A DNA stretch of 64,000 nt from Homarus americanus (GCF_018991925.1 NW_024732415.1:128430-192429), one strand, 5' to 3'. Counted from the stretch's first letter, positions 11,451-23,545 are shown. Notes: generated from the letters alone by a model not told the origin. A program made the numbers and translations.

Positions 11451-14400
11451 GATTATAATCTACTTCGCAAAATTAGGTAATTTTTCCCCCAAATTCGAAA
11501 ATCTACTCCCACGAAAAGTCGATAATCTACTTTCCCGAAAAGTAGAAAATCTATCTACTTTTCGGGAAAGTAGATAACCAACTTTCCCGGAAAGTAGATA
11601 TTTCCCATTTTTTATGATACAAATTTCCTGTTTTCTATGATAATCTACTTCGCAAAATTAGGTAATATTTCCCCCAAAATTCGAAAATCTACTCGCACGA
11701 AAAGTCGATAATCTACTTTCCCGAAAAGTAGAAAATCTATCTACTTTTCGGGAAAGTAGATAACCAACTTTCCCGGAAAGTAGATATTTCCCATTTTTAT
11801 GATACAAATTTCCCGTTGCTATGATAATCTACTTCGCAAAATTAGGTACTATTTCCCCGAAAATTCGAAAATCTACTTCCCCGAAAAGTCGATAATCTAC
11901 TTTCCCGAAAAGTAGAAAATCTATCTACTTTTTCGAGAAAGTAGATAACCAACTTTCGGAAAGTAGATATTTCCCATTTTTTTATGATACAAATTTTCCC
12001 GTTTTCTATAGTAATCTACTTCGCAAGAATTAGGTAATATTTCCCCCAAAATTCAAAATCTACTCCCACGAAAAGTCGATTATCTACTTTCCCGAAAAGT
12101 GAAAATCTGTATCTACATTTTCGGAAAGTAGACGTAACCAACTTTCGGAAAGTAGATATTTCCTTTTTATGATACAAATTTCCCGTTTTCTGCCGATAAT
12201 CTGCTTCGCAAAATTAAGGTATTCCCCAAATTCGAAAATCTACTTCCCCGAAAAGTCGATAATCTACTTTCCCGAAAAGTAGAAAATCTATCTACTTTTC
12301 GGGAAAGTAGATAACCAACTTTCCCGGAAAGTAGATATTTCCCATTTTTTATGATACAAATTTCCCGTTTTCTATGATAATCTACTTCGCAAAATTAGGT
12401 AATATTTCCCCCAAAATTCGAAAATCTACTTCCCCGAAAAGTCGATAATCTACTTTTCCGAAAAGTAGAAAATCTATCTACTTTTCGGGAAAGTAGATAA
12501 CCAACTTTCCCGGAAAGTAGATATTTCCCATTTTTTATGATGCAAATTTCCCGTTTTCTATGATAATCTACTTTGCAAAATTAGGTAATATTTCCCCCCA
12601 AATTCGAAAATCTACTTCCCCGAAAAGTCAATAATCTACTTTCCCGAAAAGTAGAAAATCTATCTACTTTTCGAGAAAGTAGATAACCAACTTTCCCGGA
12701 AAGTAGATATTTCCCATTTTTTATGATACAAATTTCCCGTTTTCTATGATAATCTACTTTGCAAAATTAGGTAATATTTTACAAAATTCGAAATCTGCTC
12801 CCACGAAAAGTCGATTATCTGCTTTTCGAAAAGTAGAAAATCTATCTACATTTCTAAGGAAAGTGAATAACCAACTCCCGGAAAGTAGATATTTCCCATT
12901 TTTTATGATACAAATTTCCCGTTTTCTATGATAATCTACTTCACAAAATTAGGTAATATTTCCCCCAAAATTCGAAAATCTACTTCCCCGAAGTCGATAA
13001 TCTACTTTCCCGAAAAGTAGAAAATCTATCTACTTTTCGGGAAAGTAGATAACCAACTTTCCCGGAAAGTAGATATTTCCCATTTTTTATGATACAAATT
13101 TCCCGTTTTCTATGATAATCTACTTCGCAAAATTAGGTAATATTTCCCCCAAAATTCGAAAATCTATTCCCCCGAAAAATCGATAATCTACTTTCCCGAA
13201 AAGTAGAAAATCTATCTACTTTTCGGGAAAGTAGATAACCAACTTTCCCGGAAAGTAGATATTTCCCATTTTTTATGATATAAATTTCCCGTTTTCTATG
13301 ATAATCTAATTCGCAAAATTAGGTAATATTTCCCCGAAAATTCGAAAATCTACTTCCCCAAAAAGTCGATAATCTACTTTCCCAAAAAGTACAAAATCTA
13401 TCTACTTTTCGGACAATTAGATAACCAACTTTCCCGGAAAGTAGATATTTCCCATTTTTTATGATAAAAATTTCCCGTTTTCTATGATAATCTACTTCGC
13501 AAAAATTAGGTAATATTTCCCCCAAAATTCGAAAATCTCCCTTTTGAAAGTCGATATTCTACTTTCCGAAGTGAAAATCTATCTACTTTTCGGAAAAGTA
13601 GATAACAACTTTTGGAAATAGATATTTCCCATTTTTTATGATGCAAATTTTCGTTTTCTGATAATCTACTTCATAAAATTGAGTAATATTTCCCCAAAAT
13701 TCTGAAAATCTACTCCCCGAAAATTCAAGTAATCTACTTTTTCCCGAAAAGAAATGAAAATCTATCTACCTTTTGGGGAAAGTAGATAACCAACTTTCGG
13801 AAAGTAGATTTTTTATGATACAAATTTCCCGTTTTCTATGATAATCTACTTCGCCAAATTAGGTAATATTTCCCCCAAAATTCGAAAATCTACTCCCACG
13901 AAAAGTCGATAATCTACTTTCCCGAAAAGTAGAAAATCTATCTACTTTTCGGAAAAGTAGATAACCAACTTTCCTGGAAAGTAGATATTTCCCATTTTTT
14001 ATGATGCAAATTTCCCGTTTTCTATGATAATCTACTTCGCAAAATTAGGTAATATTTCCAAAAATTCGAAAAATCTACTTCGAAAAAGTCGATATTCTAC
14101 TTCCCCGAAAAGTAGAAAATCTATCTACTTTTCGAAAGTAGATAACCAACTTTCCCGAAAGTAGATATTTCCCATTTCTATGATACAAATTTCCCGTTTT
14201 CTATGATAATCTACTTAGGAAAATTAGGTAATATTTCCCAAAAAGTCGATAATCTACTTCCCCGAAAAATCGATAATCTACTTTCCTGAAAAGTAGATAA
14301 TCTACTTTTCGGGAAAGTAGATAACCAACTTTCCCGGAAAGTAGATATATTTCCCATTTTCTATGATACAAATTTCCCGTTTTCTATGATAATCTACTTA

Positions 14401-17400
14401 GGAAAATTAGGTAATATTTCCCAAAAAGTCGATAATCTACTTCCCCGAAAAATCGATAATCTACTTTCCTGAAAAGTAGATAATCTACTTTTCGGGAAAG
14501 TAGATAACCAACTTTCCCGGAAAGTAGATGTTTCCCATTTTTTATGATACAAATTTCCCGTTTTCTATGATAATCTACTTCGCAAAATTAGGTAATATTT
14601 CCCCCAAAATTCGAAAATCTACTCCCCCGAAAAGTCGATAATCTACTTTCCCGAAAAGTAGAAAATCTATCTATTTTCCGGGAAAGTAGATAACCAACTT
14701 TCCCGGAAAGTAGATATTTCCCATTTTTTATGATACAAATTTCCCGTTTTCTATGATAATCTACTTCGCAAAATTGGGTAATATTTCCCCCAAAATTCGA
14801 AAATCTACTTCCCCGAAAAGTCGATAATCTACTTTCCCGGAAAGTAGAAAATCTATCTACTTTTCGGAAAAGTAGATAACCAACTTTCCCGGAAAGTAGA
14901 TATTTCCCATTTTTTATGATACAAATTTCCCGTTTTCTATGATAATCTACTTCGCAAAATTAGGAAATATTTCCCCCAAAACTCGAAAATCTACTCTCCC
15001 GAAAAGTCGATAATCTACTTTCCCGAAAAGTAGAAAATCTATCTACTTTTCGGGAAAGTAGATAACCAACTTTCCCGGAAAGTAGATATTTCCCATTTTT
15101 TATGATACAAATTTCCCGTTTTCTATGATAATCTACTTCGCAAAATTAGGTATTATTTCCCCACCTGAAAATCTACTTCCCCGAAAAGTCGATAATCTAC
15201 TTTCCCGAAAGTAGTAGGTGTCTATTTTATTTTCGGGAAGTAGATAAATCAACTTTCGGAAAGTAGATATTTCCCATTTTTATGATAAAAATTTCCCGTT
15301 TCTATGATAATCTATACTTCAAAATTAGGTAATATTTCCAAATTCGTAGAAAATCTACTCCCCGAAAGTCGATAATCTACTTTCCCGAAAAAGTAAAATC
15401 TATCTATTTTCGGGAAAGATAAACCAACTTTCCCGGAAAGCAGATATTTCCATTTTATGATACAAATTTCCTGTTTCTATGATAATCTACTGCAAAAATT
15501 AGGTAATATTTCCAAAATTGAAAATCTACTCTCGAAAAGTCGATAATCTACTTTCCCGAAAAGTAGAAATTTTCGAAAGTAGATAACCAACTTTCCCGGA
15601 AAGTAGATATTTCCCATTTTTATGATACAAATTTCCTGTTTTCTATGATAATCTACTTCGCAAAATTAGGTAATATTTCCCCCAAAATTCGAAAATCTAC
15701 TCCCACGAAAAGTCGATAATCTACTTTCCCGAAAAGTAGAAAATCTATCTACTTTTCGGAAAAGTAGATAACCAACTTTCCCGGAAAGTAGATATTTCCC
15801 ATTTTTTATGATACAAATTTCCCGTTTTCTATGATAATCTACTTCGCAAAATTAGGTATTATTTCCCCCCAAATTCGAAAATCTACTTCCCCGAAAAGTC
15901 GATATTCTACTTTCCCGAAAAGTAGAAAATCTATCTACTTTTCGGAAAAGTAGATAACCAACTTTCCCGGAAAGTAGATATTTCCCATTTTTATGATACA
16001 AATTTCCCGTTTCTTATGATAATCTACTTCGCAAAATTAGGTAATATTTCCCCAAAATTCGAAAAATCTACTCCCACGAAAAGTCGATAATCTACTTCTT
16101 CCCGAAAAGTAGGTTCATCTACTTTCGAAAAGTAGATAAATCAATCTCTTCCCGGAAAGTAGATATTTCCCATTTTTACATACAAATTTCCCGTTTTCTC
16201 TATGATAATCTACTTCGCAAAATTAGGTATTATTTCCCCAAATTCGGAAAATCTACTTCCCCGAAAAGTCGATATTCTCACTTTCCCGAAAAGTAGAAAA
16301 TCCATCTACTTTTCGGAAAAGTAGATAACCAACTTTCCCGGAAAGTAGATATTTCCCATTTTTTATGATACAAATTTCCCGTTTTCTATGATAATCTACT
16401 TCGCAAAATTAGGTAATATTTCCCCCAAAATTCGAAAATCTACTCCCACGAAAAGTCGATAATCTACTTTCCCGAAAAGTAGAAAATCTATCTACTTTTC
16501 GGGAAAGTAGATAACCAACTTTCCCGGAAAGTAGATATTTCCCATTTTTTATGATACAAATTTCCCGTTTTCTATGATAATCTACTTCGCAAAATTAGGT
16601 AATATTTCCCCCAAAATTCGAAAATCTACTTCCCCGAAAAGTCGATAATCTACTTTCCCGAAAAGTAGAAAATCTATCTACTTTCGGGAAAGTAGATAAC
16701 CAACTTTCCCGGAAAGTAGATATTTCCCATTTTTTATGATACAAATTTCCCGTTTTCTATGATAATCTACTTCGCAAAATTAGGTAATATTTCCCCCAAA
16801 ATTCGAAAATCTACTCCCCGAAAAGTCGATAATCTACTTTCCCGAAAAGTAGAAAATCTATCTACTTTTCGGGAAAGTAGATAACCAACTTTCCCGGAAA
16901 GTAGATATTTCCCATTTTTTATGATACAAATTTCCCGTTTTCTATGATAATCTACTTCGCAAAATTAGGTAATATTTCCCCCAAAATTCGAAAATCTACT
17001 CCCACGAAAAGTCGATAATCTACTTTCCCGAAAAGTAGAAAATCTATCTACTTTTCGGAAAAGTAGATAACCAACTTTCCCGGAAAGTAGATATTTCCCA
17101 TTTTTTATGATACAAATTTCCCGTTTTCTATGATAATCTACTTCGCAAAATTAGGTATTATTTCCCCCCAAATTCGAAAATCTACTTCCCCGAAAAGTCG
17201 ATATTCTACTTTCCCGAAAAGTAGAAAATCTATCTACTTTTCGGAAAAGTAGATAACCAACTTTCCCGGAAAGTAGATATTTCCCATTTTTTATGATACA
17301 AATTTCCCGTTTTCTATGATAATCTACTTCGCAAAATTAGGTAATATTTCCCCCAAAATTCGAAAATCTACTCCCACGAAAAGTCGATAATCTACTTTCC

Positions 17401-17503
17401 CGAAAAGTAGAAAATCTATCTACTTTTCGGGAAAGTAGATAACCAACTTTCCCGGAAAGTAGATATTTCCCATTTTTTATGATACAAATTTCCCGTTTTC
17501 TAT
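11451..17503. repeat. AT-rich 186-bp satellite rich in palindromes
   Basis: About 33 tandem copies, marked by AATCTACTTCGCAAAATTAG, with starts near 12376, 12562 and 12748 giving a 186-bp period. Each unit contains five variants of a CTACTTTYSSGAAAAGTAG motif. Two of them, CTACTTTCCCGAAAAGTAG and CTACTTTTCGGGAAAGTAG, are exact reverse complements separated by 9-10 bases, so every full unit can form a hairpin with arms of about 21 bp, and each arm is itself nearly palindromic. Some units (near 12010-12200, 13540-13800, 15160-15560 and 16060-16260) carry many small deletions while neighbours are almost identical. Open frames here are short and not credible. Confidence 0.95.
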
Positions 17504-17700
17504 GATAATTTATTAGTCACAGTACAGGGTATTGATAAATATTCAGTCACACACACTGCAGGAGCAGATAGGGATATGTTTGCATAGAATGGGAGTTTCA
17601 TTATGCATGCTCACTTATGGTTGTCTGTCATAGTCGATGACGACTCTGCTTCGTTATAAAATCAGTGGTGAGTGGTCAACTAGGCATGTTGTCGGCGGTG

Positions 17701-18272
17701 TCACTGGATGTAGCTGTGGAGTCCGATCCTTAACCCACAGACTCGATCACACAATGGGCAGGACAACTCCGGGTTGTATGGGAGATCTCTGGGAGCGCGA
17801 TTGTGTCTCCTCTCCCTACATGCACATCTGGCCCTATTGCGCTCGTTCTCAAGATGTTTGACACCTTGGGTACAAGTGGAATGCCATAGACTTCGGTCGG
17901 ATCTAATGGTCTCGAGATCCTTTGGATGGATGTTACATTTTTTGAGTGTCAGTCTGAGCTGGTCTTTGTACCTTTTGCATTGTCCACCAGGGTTGAAGTG
18001 TGCCTCGGGCAGCTGCCCCACAGAGGTTCTGACAGGTGGGGTCAGTAATCTGGCATGTGGATGACGTGACTCGTCCATTGCATCTGTCGCTTCACCAGAA
18101 ATGCCTCTATGATGGTAGTGTTGGCGCACAAGAGGATATCAGTATGAGGAACTTTGTCCTGCCAGGTCAGACCAAGAATGCGCTGCAAACAACGGATATG
18201 GAAGGTCTCGAGAGTTCTGACATGCATTTGGTACATAATCCACGCCTCCAAACCAAATAAGATGGCAGACAT
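17701..18272 (-). pseudogene. RTE-like element: C-terminal region
   Basis: Two overlapping minus-strand frames (18272-18042 and 18129-17701) together give the C-terminal part of the polyprotein: LETFHIRCLQRILGLTWQDK, then IIEAFLVKRQMQWTSHVIHM, and, after a frame change, GGQCKRYKDQLRLTLKKCNI and a CPLCDRVC...H motif near the end. The final Cys/His knuckle is usual at the end of this kind of ORF. One frameshift near 18050-18125 separates the two parts. Confidence 0.75.
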
Positions 18273-18469
18273 ACAGACAGCTTGGTAAACAGAAAGTTTG
18301 GTTGTGACTTTGAGGCTGTTATTGTTAAATATTCTGGAGCACAGACGACCAAATGAGGCAGCTGCAAGATGGATCCAGGCCTGGATCTCCTCGTCGATGT
18401 TGTGCTTGGTAGTAAGAATGCTACCGAGTTAGGTAAAATGTTTTACTTGTTTGACAAGCTCTACATTAA

Positions 18470-18742
18470 CTACGAATGCAGGTGGTGGGTCTGCACCTGT
18501 GTTGAGCAATATCTGTTGTTGTTTTTGTTTTTATGTTGAATTGCAGCCTGATATACTGTGGAGACAACCGAGAGACTGTGTTGGCAAGTTTCTGGAGAAT
18601 GAGCCACGAGTTTGATGTAGTCAGCATATTGGAGCTGCAGGGGGTGAGAAGTCGGTGTTTTTGTTATTACCTGCATGCGGTGGAGGTTGAACAGGTCGCC
18701 GTCTAAACGGAATTGGATCTTCACGCCATCATCGTCGTTCAT
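18470..18742 (-). pseudogene. RTE-like element: RT active-site fragment
   Basis: The minus-strand frame includes DGVKIQFRLDGDLFNLHRMQ followed by LQYADYIKLVAHSPE. In active elements of this class the box is YADD; here the second catalytic aspartate is tyrosine, so the enzyme would be dead even without the surrounding frameshifts. Downstream the frame reads LSVVSTVYQA, typical of the segment after the active site. Confidence 0.75.
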
Positions 18743-18779
18743 GGAGTTATGGCACTTCCCCTTCGTCCTTTAAGGGCCC

Positions 18780-19240
18780 TGCTAATAATACTAACAGAGT
18801 ATCTAAGGTATTATCTTTAGACTTACTTGGGCTGCACAAGAGATGTGGTACACGGTAAGAGCACCAACCGACGACAGGAATAATGATTTCTTCTCTTCAG
18901 CGTCTGAGTTCTTGTTCATCATGAAAAACTGGTCCATCTGCTCATAGTACTCCTCCCACAACACCTGGTCTCCCTCCCAGTAGACCTCAGAGGTCCCGAA
19001 CCGAGGCATCATCTTGTCTTCACATACAGTCCCTCTCTCAGACTCGGAATCTCATTCCAGTTACCACTTGTATTACAGGGTAACTCTGGACTTGGGATAG
19101 GAGCAGGTAAACACAGGCTGCTTGCTTCTTCTATTCCCGTCTAAGTCACTTTGAAGTGACTTATACTCGTTACACGATCTTCCAATACAATTAAGTTACC
19201 TAATAGATAGGTAATTGAACACCACGCCATCAGGATACTA
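18780..19240 (-). mobile_element. Gag-like fragment inside the RTE-like element
   Basis: The open frame 19012-18803 reads FGTSEVYWEGDQVLWEEYYE, then QMDQFFMMNKNSDAEEKKSL and FLSSVGALTVY. This pattern (W..Y.E...QFF..N......KK..FL..VG...Y) resembles the N-terminal gag domain of arthropod Ty3/gypsy-type retrotransposons. It sits where about 100 codons of the RTE-like RT should be, so it is a later insertion or a rearrangement join. I could not find LTRs or a target duplication. The family call is an inference from the motif only. Confidence 0.5.
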
Positions 19241-19298
19241 TCTAGAATTGGAATGGAATGCCATCTGGAAGGCAGAGGTCACTCAGCAATGTGTTGGG

Positions 19299-20037
19299 CT
19301 AATCTGCAAAGCATAACTTTGGCAAGTACATTACTTTACCTGCTACAGACAAGAGATATACCTCAGCATTTGCCACAGATGGAACAGTCACATATTTCTT
19401 GTAGATTGCCATAGACCAGGTGGCAAGAATGAATTGTTGGAGATGCTGGAGGAGAAGGTAGCCCTCCATCTTAAAGATTTCTGAAAGCAGGCTGTCTGGC
19501 CCGGCACTTTTGTTGTTTTCGAGGCCCTGGATAGCTCGAAGCATCTCAGAGAACTCAAGTGCTGTATCAAGTTCTACCACTGGGGACAACTCTGGGATGG
19601 TATCCAATATGTTGGGCTTAGAAGGGTTCCTTTGGTTGAGAAGTCTATCGAAGTGTTCTGCCCATCGCTCCAGGATTTGCCATTTGTCCTGAAGAGGTTC
19701 ACCATCAAGTAATCTCAGTGGAGTGATGTGGCACTTGAAAGAACTATGAATGGCTTTGGTAGCATTGCAGAAGCCCTGATGATCGTTTTCTTTGGCAAAG
19801 CTCAGGATTTCTTGACCTCTGGCCTGCCATCACTCATTTTCCATGTCTCTCAAAGTCCTCTGTGCTTTGGCTCTGAGTGGACACCAGTTGACTCTAAGGG
19901 CAGCAGATTGTGAGATTGTGGGTTTGAAAAGTATCTTGAGCTTTATTCCTGGTAACAAGAAGTTCTCATCAAACCAGTCCCAGTGTTGTCATCTGGTAAA
20001 GCCGAGGATGTCCTTTGCAACTTCATATATTGGCTAG
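19299..20037 (-). pseudogene. RTE-like element: linker and RT N-terminal part
   Basis: From 20037 downward the minus strand reads EVAKDILGFTR, then a stop, then DWFDEN, which is the linker after the endonuclease in this class of element. The open stretch 19607-19299 contains AIQGLENNKSAGPDSLLSEI, the usual RT entry motif, and LLSVAGKV, the motif before RT block 2. Stops and frame changes between these pieces mean that no functional protein is made. The region continues to about 19250 (LPDGIPFQF) before the alien insert begins. Confidence 0.7.
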
Positions 20038-20112
20038 CAATCAGTTTGTTTGATTACTAACTGATTGATTGACAACTAATTTTACTATTGTAATTTTTGC
20101 TTGTTTCAGGTA

Positions 20113-20408
20113 GTGTCAGCGCATGGAATCCCACTTATGACAACTGCACAGAAGGCACAATGCATTGAATGGTTTATTGAATCCAAATCCATTACCATGC
20201 AAAAGATCCACTTGACCACTTCATTAGGAATGATTGGATGACCATATCCTTTATTGTGTAGTCTCGGATACTGTTTTTGATGGAGGATCCTTCCTTATGT
20301 TGTACGGAAGTTCCACTGAGTTTGGGTAATGGATTTGGATTCAATAAACCATTCGACACATTATGCCTTCTGTGCAGTTGTCATAATTGTGATTCCATGC
20401 AGCGACAC
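20113..20408. repeat. Inverted pair of transposase N-terminal fragments
   Basis: Arms 20113-20196 and 20325-20408 are 84 bp each, largely complementary, and enclose about 128 bp. The left arm (plus) reads MTTAQKAQCIEWFIESKSIT; the right arm (minus) reads MTTAQKA, stop, CVEWFIESKSIT and continues into QTQWNFRTT, stop, GRILHQK. This matches the helix-turn-helix start of a mariner-type transposase family common in arthropods. The arms are therefore two head-to-head copies of the same coding start, not ordinary short TIRs. Confidence 0.75.
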
Positions 20409-20696
20409 AAAACTTTAATCAGAGAGAAACAACCGAAATAATGATGTGATTAAGAAAGTATCTTGGCAGTGCTAAACACATGCTGTACAGGTAAAGTAAA
20501 GTGTGTTAGAGAATAATGAGGTGTACAAACTGACACAAACACTATAGCTTTCCTTGGACATGATAGTATCCACTTTACTGTACCTTCTGGTCCATCATCA
20601 TAGAACCTTAACATAACAGCCAATACCTCAGCCCAAAGTCCTCCCTTTATACATACTTTAATAGACTATCTCCACTAACCCCTTCAATAAGAGGAA
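20409..20696. other. AT-rich spacer, nothing recognised
   Basis: No coding potential, tandem unit or element terminus was recognised in this interval. Confidence 0.5.
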
Positions 20697-20766
20697 GCCA
20701 CTTCTAATATTTTATTTGGCTTATGCCAGATGATTTTATTCAGCTCAGAGGCGACACCATACACAA
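20697..20766 (+). repeat. Left copy of a dispersed inverted repeat
   Basis: About 70 bp including TTATTTGGCTTATGCCAGAT and GATTTTATTCAGCTCAGAGG. A diverged reverse-complement copy lies at 23968-24037. The two could be ends of one 3.3-kb structure or two independent insertions of one repeat. Confidence 0.65.
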
Positions 20767-21022
20767 GGGTTTAATGATTAGTCTGCACACTTTTTCTACA
20801 TTATTACTAAAGATTAGTAGTATTAATAAAGACAAAGAAAGTACAGAATATTTAAAGGTTTTTATTTACATTTCACAGATACAGGTACAGCCTGTATGAC
20901 AAAAGCAACCATAGTGTCACAACACCCACTACTCATCGGCCTTCAACAAATAACCTCCTAATTTACCTTAATTTTCTAAAGAAAATAAATACTACATAGT
21001 GTACTTCTTTTTTTATTAAATA

Positions 21023-21330
21023 CAGGCAGTCCCCGACTTACGACAGGGATACGTTCCAGGACCCTGATAGTAATTCGATTTGCTGGTAAGTCAGAATAGT
21101 GTTAATTCCATAAGTTACGTTAAAGTACAATCCTGTCCATACAAAACAACAATAATATCCCATACATAACAAATAAAGTAAATACTGTAAATAAAGTGAT
21201 GATAAACGACATAGAATAATGAAAATTATGGGAAAAAATGAGATTTTAATTACAAATTTTTGCGATGAATATATTGGGATCCCAATCTTAAGTGTGGGTG
21301 TTCGTATGTGGGACGGTCGGGGACTGCCTG
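21023..21330. mobile_element. MITE with CAGGCAGTCCCCGAC termini and TA duplication
   Basis: The left end CAGGCAGTCCCCGACTTACG and the right end GGTCGGGGACTGCCTG are inverted, and each is flanked directly by TA (21021-21022 and 21331-21332). The element is 308 bp, AT-rich and non-coding. A TA duplication and CAG...CTG ends fit the Tc1/mariner/pogo supergroup; an assignment to pogo/Tigger is an inference. Confidence 0.85.
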
Positions 21331-21614
21331 TACCTGTCGTTCATTCACCATAAATAAAAATTATCCTTATCTATACAGTAATTTACCTTACAATAATATA
21401 ATTATTTGAACTTTGCATCTTCATGTTTCTATTATCCTTTATAATAGACCTAAGATAATTATTTTATGGCAAAATAACTGAAAATATTTGAACACCTACT
21501 TGATGTTGGTTATAAGGCTCCTGAACCTGTACCAATAACAATATACATCTATGACTATGTTTTACACCCAAAATAAAAAGATTATCCTGTATTTCCACAT
21601 ATCGTTATACTGTT

Positions 21615-23545
21615 CAGTAAAACCTCACTGAGGAGGACGAACTGGAGGGGGAGGGGTGTCTGGGATAAGAGGTTGTCCACCTTAGAGCAAATTTTTCCAA
21701 AAAGACCACCATTTAAAAAAAAAACGAGTACAATACCAATGCATCCAAGTTTTATGAAAGAAATACAGTAAGTCCTCACTTAACGTGGTTTCGTTCCTGA
21801 AAACCGTGACGTTAACGGAATCAATTTTCCCTAAAAGAAATAAATAAAATACGGGAGTTACGTTCCCCAGCCTCCCTTTGCCCCATAAAATACATTACAT
21901 ATTCATAAATTTAATGGAATTTTTATTGAAAATAGTATATATTATACATCCAAAAAGATAAATAAACTACAGGTAAATCATTTTGTATTGTATTCACTGA
22001 TGGGCGGAGGTGGAGCGAGTGTGTGGTGGGCAGTGGAGAGGAGGAGGGTGGTGAGTCACTGAGACCCGGAGGGTGGCTCCTCCTCCCGCTATGACTGGGT
22101 GAGAGAAGGTGATGCATCGTACAAAGTAGTCCGTGACGACATTATACCGAATCAGCGGGACGTTTGAATCATGGGTATCTAAAGAAATGAAACGTTATAA
22201 CAAAACAATGTTGTCGGGGACAACGTTAAATGAGGACTTACTGTACATGTTTTTTAATAAAAATTAATTAAAAAAAGTAATGTACATAAAGTACTGTACA
22301 CTTACTTTAGCTCACTGATAAGGTCTTTGGCATAACCTTCTCATCACCCTTATGGAAGCCAAACACTTTCTTAGGGGCTATGGTTATTGTTTAATATTTC
22401 AATAATAATGCAAAAAATATGAATGCAACTTCAGCCTATGGTGAATGTACTAAATGTATAAAAACAATAAATAATTAAATAAAAAACACTGTATTTTACG
22501 GTAGGGAGTATTTAGGAAAAAACTTTTGTGTGTATTTTCCTCCTGTGGCCATAGTTTTCTTAAAATAATATACAGTACTGAATACACTATCAGGAAATGT
22601 GAGGAATAAATAAAAATAATACCAACAAAAACTACTCTATCGCCAAATCAGTAAATAAAAGCCAAATTAAAGTCCAACACAGTCGCCATCTACATATACT
22701 CCCCCGTTTCACCATAGTAACAAACATTAGCTAGGACGCCAATTCCCTAGCAACGCCCCCCCCCCCCACCTCTACACTCTGTGACCGTCTTCCCCTTCCT
22801 CACTCAGCCAGTTAACTCATGGGCAAAGAAATGTATACAGTATTCCCTTTATGTTTTTGCCCTTAGGACAATTATTTCTTTTACTTTTTTCACAATATGT
22901 ATGTAGGATGGTGTGTGCATGTAACTGAGTAAAAATAAATGAATTAAGTTAGGTTTATCTACTCAAAATTAAGAGTTGAAAACCAACTAAAACACCACAG
23001 CTTGGCCCAGTAGCCTGGTGGTTACAGTGACGAGTTTAAACTGGCTACAATGCCATGATTAATCACTATTAAGTACTATTATATCAGTAAATACTAATAA
23101 CAACAGTAAATCCAATGAAATATGGCAGGGAGGGATATAACTGCAGACGACGCTTTATCTAGTGGTCAGTCACTCGCTCCCGTTGCCAGGTGTACAGTAC
23201 GTATGAGAGAAATACATATCTTGTAGTCTAATTTCAAAACAGTGATGGGCACAGTGATAAACAAATGATAAAAGCCAAGCATTTACCTATGATAATATAA
23301 TAAGAAGCATTGTATCATTACTAGAGTGAATGAAATAATATTCCCCAAAACAACAATGATAACTCTCGGGCACCTGTGTCCCACGCACTGATGCCTTGGT
23401 CCCTAGAAATTTTGCAGACATGTCATCGGAGGACAAATTTTGTCCTAATTTCTTATTTACTTTTTACATTATTTTTAGGAAAACAAATTTGTTCGGCTTA
23501 AGCGATATCCGCCTTAGCGGGGTCCGCCTTAACGAGGTTTTACTG
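21615..23545. mobile_element. Probable larger TA-type element with diverged TIRs
   Basis: The left end CAGTAAAACCTCACTGAGG and the right end, which reads CAGTAAAACCTCGTTAAGGC when reversed, are related over about 100 bp; both also contain CAAATTT followed by T and A runs. The right side is followed by TA; the left flank is not a clean TA. If both belong to one insertion, the element is about 1.93 kb and holds a later MITE at 21766-22243. The interior is AT-rich, contains a short C run near 22760, and shows no credible protein. Confidence 0.5.
21766..22243. mobile_element. 478-bp MITE with CAGTAAGTCCTCACTTAACG termini
   Basis: The left terminus CAGTAAGTCCTCACTTAACG and the right terminus ACGTTAAATGAGGACTTACTG (split: ACGTTAAATG, AGGACTTACTG) are inverted; TA flanks both sides (21764-21765 and 22244-22245). 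No coding region. It lies just inside the left end of the presumed 1.93-kb element, so it inserted later. Confidence 0.85.

Larger units (their letters stand above)
17611..20040 (-). mobile_element. Degraded RTE-like non-LTR retrotransposon
   Basis: Read on the minus strand, fragments occur in the order expected of a non-LTR retroposon. They are an endonuclease-to-RT linker (about 20040-19660, with DWFDEN), the RT N-terminal region with NNKSAGPD and LLSVAGKV (19607-19299), the RT active-site region with LQYADY (18742-18470), then the C-terminal region with FHIRCLQRILGLTWQD and a CPLCDRVCGLRIGLHSY knuckle (18272-17701). The frame is broken several times, the 5' part is missing, and the stretch between PFQF (about 19250) and DGVKIQF (about 18725) is replaced by other DNA. 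The 3' end lies near 17611, in a short tail after the last frame. Superfamily placement rests on remembered motifs and is moderately sure. Confidence 0.75.

Noticed and set aside
11451..17503. CRISPR-like array
   Set aside because: Regular spacing is present but the whole 186 bp repeats with no unique spacers, and the setting is eukaryotic.
22014..22117. Short Ser/Pro/His-rich minus-strand frame
   Set aside because: It lies inside a non-coding MITE with clear TIRs and TA duplication.
23005..23040. tRNA-like A box (TAGCCTGGTGGTTACAGTGA)
   Set aside because: No B box within the expected distance, so too little for a SINE or tRNA call.
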